Part shown: piece after piece, positions 1-5,229 of the stretch
Position numbering within the stretch: the stretch's first letter is position 1
Layout of the letters: the number at the start of each line of letters is the position of its first letter
Origin: an uncultured Phycisphaerales bacterium
Lineage (GTDB): Bacteria; Planctomycetota; Phycisphaerae; Phycisphaerales; UBA1924
Reading direction: 5' to 3'
Assembly: GCA_937891445.1 (NCBI GenBank)
Contig: CALAFV010000170.1
Location: 1 to 5,229 of the forward strand
Length of the DNA: 5,229 nt
The notes under the pieces: model-generated
What the model was told of the DNA's origin: nothing
Databases searched by the model: none
The model's input: only the letters and a program-made list of their open reading frames with translations
Program-made: the position numbers and the translations under genes

Positions 1-57
1 GGATAGAGCACCTGACTACGGATCAGGAGGTTAGGGGTTCGACTCCCTTCGCCCGCG
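1..57 (+). tRNA. tRNA-Arg (anticodon ACG), 5' end outside the window
   Basis: This is the 3' three quarters of a tRNA. Bases 1-10 are the end of the D loop and the 3' D-stem strand (GGATAGAGCA). The anticodon stem is 11-15 paired with 23-27, with the seven-base loop CTACGGA at 16-22, so the anticodon at 18-20 is ACG. It is read as ICG and decodes CGN arginine codons. A five-base variable region (28-32) is followed by a T arm with stem 33-37/45-49 and loop TTCGACT. The 3' acceptor strand is CGCCCGC at 50-56, with discriminator G57. The next bases are TTCC, so the CCA tail is not encoded and must be added by tRNA nucleotidyltransferase. About 18 bases of the 5' end lie outside the window, so the acceptor and D-stem pairing cannot be checked. 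Confidence 0.95.
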
Positions 58-118
58 TTCCTTGCCACCCCGCCGTCCCCGGTGGGGGGCTTGAGCAGGA
101 TCGATCAGTCGGCATGAG

Positions 119-144
119 CCGCCCTCCCTCGGGGGCGGTTTTTT
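119..144 (+). terminator. Rho-independent terminator of the tRNA unit
   Basis: The stem CCGCCC (119-124) pairs perfectly with GGGCGG (133-138) across an eight-base loop, and six T residues follow at 139-144. It sits about 60 bases after the tRNA and more than 190 bases before the secretin promoter. It therefore probably ends tRNA transcription and insulates the secretion operon. The opposite strand has no T tract after the stem, so it works in one direction only. Confidence 0.85.
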
Positions 145-177
145 CGTGCGCCGATCGGATGCGTCACCGGGGGCGGC

Positions 178-195
178 TCGTGCCGGCTGGCACGA
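178..195. repeat. Perfect 7-bp inverted repeat with 4-base loop
   Basis: TCGTGCC (178-184) and GGCACGA (189-195) are exact reverse complements separated by GGCT. Only a weak ACTTT follows, so it is a poor terminator. A protein-binding site or a hairpin is equally possible. It lies about 180 bases upstream of the predicted transcription start of the secretin operon. Confidence 0.6.
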
Positions 196-241
196 TCACT
201 TTGGCGGGCGGCTCTGGGGTGCCGAGCAGGGGGGCGCGGCT

Positions 242-257
242 CGAATTTGAGCATTCG
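242..257. repeat. Short inverted repeat in a locally AT-richer patch
   Basis: CGAAT (242-246) and ATTCG (253-257) are perfect reverse complements around a six-base spacer. The patch stands out as AT-richer than the sequence on either side. A competing pairing, GCTC (239-242) with GAGC (249-252), overlaps it. It may be an operator half-site pair, but five-base arms can occur by chance. Confidence 0.35.
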
Positions 258-309
258 GGTCCGGGGGTCGCTCGGGAAACGACGGCGTTTGCGTCGCCAC
301 GTTGCGCGT

Positions 310-323
310 CCACATGCGTGTGG
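310..323. repeat. Inverted repeat CCACA-N4-TGTGG upstream of the -35 box
   Basis: CCACA (310-314) and TGTGG (319-323) are perfect reverse complements around TGCG. The centre lies about 56 bases before the predicted transcription start near 373, a usual place for an activator site. The TGTG/CACA arms are inverted relative to a CRP-type TGTGA-N6-TCACA site, so no known family is assigned. Confidence 0.4.
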
Positions 324-337
324 GGGATCCTGCGTTC

Positions 338-366
338 TTGACGCGTTCGCCCTGTGTCTGCATACT
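338..366 (+). promoter_or_regulatory. Sigma70-type promoter of the secretion operon
   Basis: A -35 hexamer TTGACG (338-343, five of six matches to TTGACA) is followed by an optimal 17-base spacer and a -10 hexamer CATACT (361-366, four of six matches to TATAAT). The predicted start of transcription is near 373, leaving a 5' leader of about 20 bases that contains the Shine-Dalgarno site. The direct repeat GCGTTC occurs at 332-337 and 343-348, one helical turn apart, and flanks the -35 box; a regulator could bind there. The promoter also argues against the upstream GTG at 354 as the start of the secretin. Confidence 0.6.
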
Positions 367-380
367 GCGCGCCGGCCGAC

Positions 381-384
381 GGAG
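381..384 (+). promoter_or_regulatory. Ribosome binding site that fixes the gspD start
   Basis: GGAG lies eight bases before the ATG at 393 and eleven before the tandem ATG at 396. An alternative GTG at 354 lies upstream of the predicted -10 box and would add 13 residues before the basic region of the signal peptide. The ATG at 393 is therefore preferred. Confidence 0.7.
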
Positions 385-392
385 CATTCAGG

Positions 393-2696
393 ATGATGGG
401 CTACGGCAGCACGCGCCGGGGTCGGCGGTGGTCCTTCGTAACGGGTCTCGCGGCCAGCGTCCCGCTGGCGATCGGCGCGTGCGTGCTGGGCGCACAGCCG
501 CTGGGCGAGCGGCCGCTCGCGCAGCAGGGGGAGCCTGCGCAGGTCTCGCTCGCCGGGCGCATCGAGTTGGCGAGGTTGGTGGACCTCGCGGCGCAGCGGC
601 TGCGGCTGAACATCCAGTACGACGCGGGGGCGCTGCGCGGCGAGGCCGTGCTGCGGCTGGGCGCGGGCGTCTCCGACGATGAACTTTGGCAGGTCGTCAA
701 TCGCATCCTCGTGAGCCACGGGTTCACGACCGTGCGTCTGCCCGGGGAGAACGCCTACGGCGTTGTCCGTGTGGCCGATGCGCCGGCGGTGGCGCGGCTC
801 CAGGATGGCCCGCCGCCTTCCGGTCCGCCCGCGGGGTTTCAGACGCTCGTGGTGCGGGCGCAGCACCGCTCGGCCAAGGAACTGCTCGAGGCGGTGCGGC
901 CGCTGATGAGCAAGACGGGGGCGTCGGCTGTTGAACTCCCGGGGACGGGGATGCTCATACTGGCCGACCTCTCGACGCGGCTGGAGGAGATCCAGCGGCT
1001 GCTGGCGGTGGTCGATGCGCCCAGCGCGGCGCCGGTGGTCGAGGAAGTGCCGGCGCGGAACCTTCCCGCGGCGACGCTCGTGGCGCTGGCAGGCCAGGTG
1101 GTGGCCAAGCGAGAGGCAGTCTCCGGCCAGAAACTGCCCGGCGAGATCATCCCGCTGCCGGGCGGCGCATCGGTGCTCCTCGTCGCGCCGGGGCACGCCG
1201 CGGCGACGTGGCGCGAACTGCTGGCGCAGTTGGACCAGCGTGAGCCGGTGACGACCGTCACGTACACGCCGCGGGCGTTTGCGCCGGGAGAGGTCGCGGA
1301 CCTGATCGAGAGCATCCTGGCGCCCGGGCCCGGCGCCGCGGCAGCAGGGGCCGACAGCCGCTGGCGGCTGGTCGTTGACGACCTGACCGGCTCGCTGATC
1401 ATCACCGCGACGGCGGCCCAGCACGAGGAGATCCGGGCGCTGCTGGAGCGGGTGGACGTCTCGGCCCCCGAGGCGCGCCGGCCGATGCGCAGTTTCGTGA
1501 TCCGCAACCGCAGCGTGCTGGAGATGCTGAGCCTGCTGCGGGAGATGCTCGGGGCCGGCGTGCTGGAGATCGCGGCGGAGGAGGGGGACGAGGCGGGCAC
1601 AAGCGCCGCGCCGGTGCTGACCGCGCCCGACATCGGCCGCACCGATCGCCCGATCGATCCCCGCGGCGGGCCGCCGGTCTCGGTGACGTCGCAGCCGCGC
1701 CCGACGACGGCGCCGCTCGTCCGCGGTCTTGGCAGGCGAGGGTCCACGCGCGTGGTGACCCCGGATGCCGGCGTGGTCCTCACCGCCGACGAGGCGACCA
1801 GCACCATCATCGCCGTGGGCGATGCGCGGGCGCTGGCGCAGATCGAGCGGCTGATCCGCCAACTCGACGTTCGCCAGCCGCAGGTCATGCTCGAGGTGCT
1901 GATGGTCAGCCTCTCGGAGAGCCAGTCGCTGGCGCTGGGCGTCGAACTCCAGCAGGAACTGGACCTCGGCGGCGACACCCGGGCCACGCTCGCGTCGCTC
2001 TTCGGCCTGGCCCAGCGCGGCGCCGACGGCATCCCGGGCGTCGGCTCGGGTGCCGGGTTCACGGGGCTGGTGCTCAATCCGGGTGACTTCTCGGTGGTGC
2101 TGCGGGCGCTGGAGACGCTCAACGACGGGCGGTCGATGAGCATGCCCAGGATGCTGGTGGGCAACAACGAGCAGGCGAACTTCTCCAGCGTCCTCCAGCA
2201 ACCGTTCGCGACGGTCAACACCGGCACGGCGACGACCACGACCTCCTTCGGCGGCACGCTGGACGCGGGCACGATCGCCACGGTGCGTCCGCAGATCGCC
2301 GCGGGGGACCACCTGATCCTGGAGTACAGCGTGCAACTCTCCTCGTTCGTCGGCGCCAGCGCCGGCGAGGGTTTGCCTCCGCCCAAGCAGACCAACTCGG
2401 TCTCCAGCCGGGTGACGATCCCCGACGGGCACACAGTTGTGGTCGGTGGGCTGGAACTGCTGACCGACGCGGAGGCCGAGAGCCGTGTGCCCGGGATCGG
2501 CGGGATCCCGCTGGTGGGGGAGTTGTTCAAGAACCGGTCGAAGAACCACAGCCGCGATCGCTTCTTCGTGTTCATCCGCGCCAACGTGATGCGGCACAAC
2601 GGCTTCGAGGACCTCAAGTACCTCTCGGCCACAGACCGCGCCGCGGCGGGTGTCGGCGATGGGTGGCCGCAGGTCGAGCCGAGGATGATCCGATGA
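393..2696 (+). CDS. gspD: Type II secretion system secretin GspD (outer-membrane pore)
   Basis: The 767-residue product should form the multimeric outer-membrane channel of the T2SS. A signal peptide has a basic stretch (RRGRR, residues 8-12), a hydrophobic core at 13-33 and a possible cut after Ala34. IGAC ending at Cys30 could instead be a lipobox. An N0-like domain (about 51-127) is followed by four secretin_N-like modules at about 149-210, 215-285, 287-356 and 366-493. Each ends in a helix of the type EIRALLERVD. The last is split by a Pro/Gly/Thr-rich linker (392-452). The secretin barrel domain follows (about 493-727), with KQTNSVSSRVTIPDGHTVVV and the family signature VPGIGGIPLVGELF at 699-712. 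The tail is about 40 residues. At 767 residues it is longer than the roughly 650 usual for GspD. It is first in the operon, and its TGA overlaps the gspE ATG. A PilQ-type role is less likely because a GspL-like gene follows. Confidence 0.95.
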   Translation: MMGYGSTRRGRRWSFVTGLAASVPLAIGACVLGAQPLGERPLAQQGEPAQVSLAGRIELARLVDLAAQRLRLNIQYDAGALRGEAVLRLGAGVSDDELWQVVNRILVSHGFTTVRLPGENAYGVVRVADAPAVARLQDGPPPSGPPAGFQTLVVRAQHRSAKELLEAVRPLMSKTGASAVELPGTGMLILADLSTRLEEIQRLLAVVDAPSAAPVVEEVPARNLPAATLVALAGQVVAKREAVSGQKLPGEIIPLPGGASVLLVAPGHAAATWRELLAQLDQREPVTTVTYTPRAFAPGEVADLIESILAPGPGAAAAGADSRWRLVVDDLTGSLIITATAAQHEEIRALLERVDVSAPEARRPMRSFVIRNRSVLEMLSLLREMLGAGVLEIAAEEGDEAGTSAAPVLTAPDIGRTDRPIDPRGGPPVSVTSQPRPTTAPLVRGLGRRGSTRVVTPDAGVVLTADEATSTIIAVGDARALAQIERLIRQLDVRQPQVMLEVLMVSLSESQSLALGVELQQELDLGGDTRATLASLFGLAQRGADGIPGVGSGAGFTGLVLNPGDFSVVLRALETLNDGRSMSMPRMLVGNNEQANFSSVLQQPFATVNTGTATTTTSFGGTLDAGTIATVRPQIAAGDHLILEYSVQLSSFVGASAGEGLPPPKQTNSVSSRVTIPDGHTVVVGGLELLTDAEAESRVPGIGGIPLVGELFKNRSKNHSRDRFFVFIRANVMRHNGFEDLKYLSATDRAAAGVGDGWPQVEPRMIR

Positions 2697-4354
2697 CCCA
2701 CGCGGCGGTTGCCGGATCGAGTGTGACGGGCGTGGGCCCGCCAGCGGGGCCGGTCGTGGTCGTTGCGCCGGCGCCGCACGCAGGCGAAGCGCCGGGCGAG
2801 CCCAGCGAGGAGTTCCTCTCGTTGATCGGCCACGACTTCGCACGCCGGCACCTGATCCTCAGCGAGGGCGTGGACGCGGGCGGCCGCGAGAGGTTGGTCA
2901 TCGCCGAGGGAACGCGGCCGACCGCCGTCTTCAACGTGGGTGTGCGTCTGGGGCGGGAGGTCATCACGCGCACCGAGCCGGCCGAGGCGGTCGCGGCGGC
3001 GATCGACCGCGCCTTCACCCGTTCGCAGGAGAGTGCCGGTGGAGCGCCGACGCCGCCCGGGCTGGAGATTCCGTCGGTGACGCTCGAAGCCTCCGACGAC
3101 GTCGAGGGCGACCTGGACCGCGCGGTGCGCGACGCCGAGCGAGACCTGCTCAACACCGCGGGTAAGAGCCCGGCCGTGCGGCTGGTGGACCTGGTGCTCT
3201 TCGAAGCCCTGCTGCGCGGCGCCAGCGATGTGCACGTCCAGCCGGTACGCGACAAAACGCTCGTGCGCTACCGCCTCGACGGGGCGCTGCACACGGTCCG
3301 CGAACTGCCGGGCTCGCTCGCCTCGGCGGTGGTCAGCCGCATCAAGGTCATGGCGCGGCTGGACGTCGCGGAGCGCCGGGCGCCGCAGGATGGACGGGCG
3401 ACGGTCACCGTCGGCGGCGCGGCGGGGAGCCAGTCCGGGCGGCGGGTGGACTTGCGTATCAGCACGCTCCCGAGCACCTACGGCGAGCGCGTGGTCATCC
3501 GCTTGCTGGACCCCGGCCGCTCGCCGCACCTGACCAGTTTCGCGGCGCTCGGGATGCCGCCCGCCGTCGAGCGGGCCTACCTCGTGCAGGTCAGCCGCAC
3601 CAGCGGCATCGTGCTCAGCACCGGGCCCACGGGCAGCGGCAAGACGACGACGCTCTACGCCACACTTGCGTGGATCAGTTCGACCAATGCCGGCGGCAGC
3701 GCCCGCGGGTGTGAACTGAACATGATGACGATCGAGGACCCGGTGGAGTACGACCTCTCGGGTGCGGGGTCGCTTGCGATCGGGACCGGTCTCAGCATTA
3801 GCCAGACGCAGGTGGATCCGAAGAAGGGCGTGACGTTCGCCGCGGGCCTGCGGCACATCCTGCGCCAGGACCCCGATGTGATCATGGTGGGGGAGATCCG
3901 CGATGAGGAGACCGCCCGCATCGCCGTGCAGGCGAGCCTTACCGGCCACCTCGTGCTCAGCACGCTGCACACCAACGACGCTCCCAGCGCCGTGGCGCGC
4001 CTGCTCGACCTTGGTGTCGAGCCGTTCCTGGTCACCAGTTCGCTCTCGGCGGTGCTCGCCCAGCGGCTGGTCCGCAAGGTCCACCGCGACTGCCGCGGCG
4101 CGGGGTGCGCGGGGTGCCTGGGCACGGGGTTCAAGGGGCGCGCCGGCGTCTTCGAACTCCTCGTGCTCGACAGCGCCATTCGCGAACTCGTCGGTCGCCG
4201 GGCCTCGTCGGTCCAGATCAAGGACGCCGCGCGGGCCGCGGGCATGGTCACGCTCAAGGAGGCTGGCGCGGCGCTGGTGCGCGAGGGGATCACGACCGCT
4301 GAAGAGGTCGCCCGCGTCGTGGAGGCCCTCGACGAGGAGGACCTGGCGCTGTGA
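2693..4354 (+). CDS. gspE: Type II secretion system assembly ATPase GspE
   Basis: This 553-residue cytoplasmic hexameric ATPase of the GspE/PilB family hydrolyses ATP to drive pseudopilus assembly. An N-terminal MshEN/GspE-N-like domain (about 36-110) includes IGHDFARRHLIL. The conserved block GASDVHVQPV is at 176-185, RLDG at 194-197 and YGERVVIRLLD at 263-273. The catalytic core has Walker A GPTGSGKTT (311-319), Asp box IEDPVEY (347-353), Walker B DPDVIMVGEIRD (393-404) and His box GHLVLSTLHTNDA (418-430). All expected catalytic residues are present, so it should be active. The C-terminal zinc subdomain is unusual: the normal pair of CxxC motifs about 30 residues apart is reduced to H464, C467, C472 and C475. 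Small insertions flank the Asp box. The ATG at 2693 overlaps the gspD stop as ATGA and has GAGG eight bases upstream. An upstream in-frame GTG at 2663 has no such support. Confidence 0.97.
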   Translation: MTHAAVAGSSVTGVGPPAGPVVVVAPAPHAGEAPGEPSEEFLSLIGHDFARRHLILSEGVDAGGRERLVIAEGTRPTAVFNVGVRLGREVITRTEPAEAVAAAIDRAFTRSQESAGGAPTPPGLEIPSVTLEASDDVEGDLDRAVRDAERDLLNTAGKSPAVRLVDLVLFEALLRGASDVHVQPVRDKTLVRYRLDGALHTVRELPGSLASAVVSRIKVMARLDVAERRAPQDGRATVTVGGAAGSQSGRRVDLRISTLPSTYGERVVIRLLDPGRSPHLTSFAALGMPPAVERAYLVQVSRTSGIVLSTGPTGSGKTTTLYATLAWISSTNAGGSARGCELNMMTIEDPVEYDLSGAGSLAIGTGLSISQTQVDPKKGVTFAAGLRHILRQDPDVIMVGEIRDEETARIAVQASLTGHLVLSTLHTNDAPSAVARLLDLGVEPFLVTSSLSAVLAQRLVRKVHRDCRGAGCAGCLGTGFKGRAGVFELLVLDSAIRELVGRRASSVQIKDAARAAGMVTLKEAGAALVREGITTAEEVARVVEALDEEDLAL

Positions 4355-4839
4355 GCCGCGCATCGTTTAGTTCCTGGCTCGTCACAGCGCCGGTGCTGGG
4401 CGCCGCGGCCGCCTGCGCGGCGTGGGCGCTCTGGCCGCTGCGCCCGCCGCCGGAACTGACGTGGGATTCCATGACCGACGCGCCGCAGGGCGAAGGGGCA
4501 GGGCAGGTGACCGAGACGGTCGTTCTGGATACCACCGCGTTCGCCGCGCCGCTGTGGATCGCTCCGCCGCCCCCCCCTCCCAAGCCCGCGCCGCCGGCGC
4601 CCCCGCCTCCACCGCCGCCGCTGCGGCTGCAACTGGTCGGGATCGTCGTCGAAGAGGGCGGCCCCAGGGCCGTGTTGTACGACCCCGACACGGATGTGCT
4701 GCACATCGTCGCCTCCGGCGAGGCGGTCGGGTCGTGCGTGGTCGAGAGCGTCAGCAAGGCCGAGGTCACGCTGCGCCAGGGCGACCGATTGCGGACGCTT
4801 GCGCTGCGTGACGCCGGACAGGAGGGGGCGATCCGATGA
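4351..4839 (+). CDS. GspC/PilP-like inner-membrane protein with HR domain, no PDZ
   Basis: The 162-residue product has a short cytoplasmic start, one hydrophobic transmembrane segment (about 8-30), a periplasmic linker, and a proline-rich stretch (72-90) with runs of six and seven prolines. A small beta-rich domain follows (91-153), with LQLVGIVV, RAVLYDP and VTLRQGDRLRTLALR. This resembles the homology region (HR) of GspC and the equivalent domain of PilP, which contact the N0 domain of the secretin. In a T2SS it would link the inner-membrane platform to GspD. The C-terminal PDZ or coiled-coil domain of classical GspC is absent, since the protein ends about ten residues after the HR-like domain. 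The start GTG overlaps the gspE stop as GTGA, with AGGAGG ten bases upstream. Similarity to GspC was judged by eye; PilP-like remains an alternative. Confidence 0.75.
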   Translation: MSRASFSSWLVTAPVLGAAAACAAWALWPLRPPPELTWDSMTDAPQGEGAGQVTETVVLDTTAFAAPLWIAPPPPPPKPAPPAPPPPPPPLRLQLVGIVVEEGGPRAVLYDPDTDVLHIVASGEAVGSCVVESVSKAEVTLRQGDRLRTLALRDAGQEGAIR

Positions 4840-5229
4840 GCCGCCGCGCTGCGCAACCCGAGCGCCTCACGTGGGAGCCCACTCGGCTCTACTGGGCCGT
4901 CGTGCACGCGCCCGGCTGGCGTCGGCCCGGTGAGGTCCCGCCGGGGCTGCGCCCCGAACTGGAGGACGAGGTCCCGCTGCCGCCCGATGAGTTGCACGCG
5001 GTGTGCGTGCCGGTGGGGGATGGACGCGTCGTTGTGTGCGCGGCAGCACGCAGCGCCTTGGAAAACCTGCCCGCTACCGCCGTGTCGCTCACGCCGGCGA
5101 CCGTGCCCGAGTGCCTGGGGGCGGAGGTGCCGCCCGCGTCGCTGAACCTCTTGGTGGGGGAGTTTGAGCCTGTCGCGATGCGCCGGGCGAGGCGGCGGAC
5201 GCACCTGGTCGCCGCGGCCGGTGGTCTGC
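4836..5229 (+). CDS. GspL-like inner-membrane platform protein, partial (3' end outside the window)
   Basis: An open frame of 131 codons runs off the window with no stop. It starts at an ATG overlapping the previous stop as ATGA, with GGAGG ten bases upstream. The first 100 residues look soluble, with no signal peptide and patches such as TRLYWAVVHAP (16-26) and GDGRVVVCAAARSAL (61-75). Then comes LNLLVGEFEP at 103-112, an arginine cluster (RRARRRTH, 116-123) and the start of a hydrophobic stretch (LVAAAGGL) at the window edge. GspL proteins carry an NLLQGEF-like motif just before the single transmembrane helix, so this looks like the cytoplasmic part and membrane entry of a GspL homologue that recruits GspE. 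The cytoplasmic part is far shorter than the 230 or so residues of classical GspL. The motif and operon position support the call; the rest of the sequence is not recognisable by eye. Confidence 0.7.
   Translation, partial: MSRRAAQPERLTWEPTRLYWAVVHAPGWRRPGEVPPGLRPELEDEVPLPPDELHAVCVPVGDGRVVVCAAARSALENLPATAVSLTPATVPECLGAEVPPASLNLLVGEFEPVAMRRARRRTHLVAAAGGL

Larger units (their letters stand above)
145..337. other. Leader/intergenic stretch without a convincing gene
   Basis: I see no supported coding region between the terminator and the promoter. Open frames here either run through the terminator or lie opposite the downstream genes, as GC-rich DNA commonly shows. The stretch does hold three short perfect inverted repeats (178-195, 242-257, 310-323) and the first copy of a GCGTTC direct repeat (332-337). 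These suggest regulatory DNA rather than a gene. No known riboswitch or small RNA was recognised. Confidence 0.6.

Noticed and set aside
1..57. The tRNA 3' end as an integration site for a mobile element
   Set aside because: No integrase, no repeated copy of the tRNA end within the window and no abrupt change in base composition were seen. The following genes are core secretion genes.
65..85. Possible hairpin CCACC/GGTGG just after the tRNA
   Set aside because: It has five base pairs around an eleven-base loop and no T tract. The structure at 119-144 is the far better terminator.
114..341. 75-codon open frame on the plus strand between the tRNA and the promoter
   Set aside because: It begins just before the intrinsic terminator and reads through its stem and T tract. 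It has no Shine-Dalgarno site and no recognisable domain.
354..392. GTG at 354 as the start of the secretin
   Set aside because: It lies upstream of the predicted -10 box and has no ribosome binding site. The ATG at 393 has GGAG eight bases upstream and gives a normal signal peptide.
2663..2692. GTG at 2663 as the start of gspE
   Set aside because: It would overlap gspD by 34 bases. The ATG at 2693 has a GAGG site and the same 4-base overlap pattern as the next two junctions.
105..2843. Long open frame of 912 codons on the minus strand opposite the secretin gene
   Set aside because: It is the antisense shadow of a GC-rich gene. Its product is a low-complexity run of Arg, Pro, Ala and His with no domain, while the plus strand encodes a clear secretin.
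393..4354. Type IV pilus PilQ/PilB pair instead of a T2SS
   Set aside because: Secretin and ATPase alone could fit either system, but the proline-rich HR-domain protein and the NLLxGEF-type motif of the fourth gene favour a T2SS. The alternative is not fully excluded without the downstream genes.
839..4363. Open frame of 1174 codons on the minus strand across gspD and gspE
   Set aside because: It spans two recognisable plus-strand genes and has no family motif. Stop codons are rare in antisense frames at this base composition.

Overview
The window comes from a very GC-rich bacterial chromosome with a strong preference for G or C at third codon positions. It holds the 3' part of a tRNA-Arg(ACG) gene, a leader of about 335 bases, and the first four genes of a tightly packed operon for a type II secretion system (T2SS) or a close type IV filament relative. 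A secretin with a signal peptide implies a cell with an outer membrane. The GC content, the tRNA without an encoded CCA end, the divergent components and the D-E-C-L order would suit a planctomycete such as Phycisphaerae. No taxonomic marker is present, so this lineage is only an inference.

Layout: bases 1-57 are the tRNA fragment. Bases 119-144 form an intrinsic terminator that closes the tRNA unit. Bases 145-392 hold no convincing gene but carry three short perfect inverted repeats, a direct repeat, a sigma70-type promoter (TTGACG, 17 bases, CATACT) and a Shine-Dalgarno site. The genes follow: secretin gspD (393-2696), assembly ATPase gspE (2693-4354), a small inner-membrane GspC/PilP-like protein (4351-4839), and the start of a GspL-like protein (4836 to the window edge) that is still open at base 5229. 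Each junction is a 4-base start/stop overlap (ATGA, GTGA, ATGA) with a Shine-Dalgarno site 8-10 bases upstream, so translation is probably coupled.

How they would work together: GspE is the cytoplasmic ATPase that drives pseudopilus assembly. The GspL-like protein would tether the ATPase to the inner membrane. The GspC-like protein crosses the inner membrane and reaches through a proline-rich stalk toward the secretin, which forms the outer-membrane pore. The genes downstream, beyond the window, would be expected to include GspM, GspF and pseudopilins.

The system is recognisable but divergent. The secretin appears to have four rather than three secretin_N modules after N0. GspE has a shrunken cysteine-rich zinc subdomain and small insertions around the Asp box. 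The GspC-like protein has no PDZ domain. The GspL-like protein has a much shortened cytoplasmic part. I found no mobile element, CRISPR array or wholly new system.
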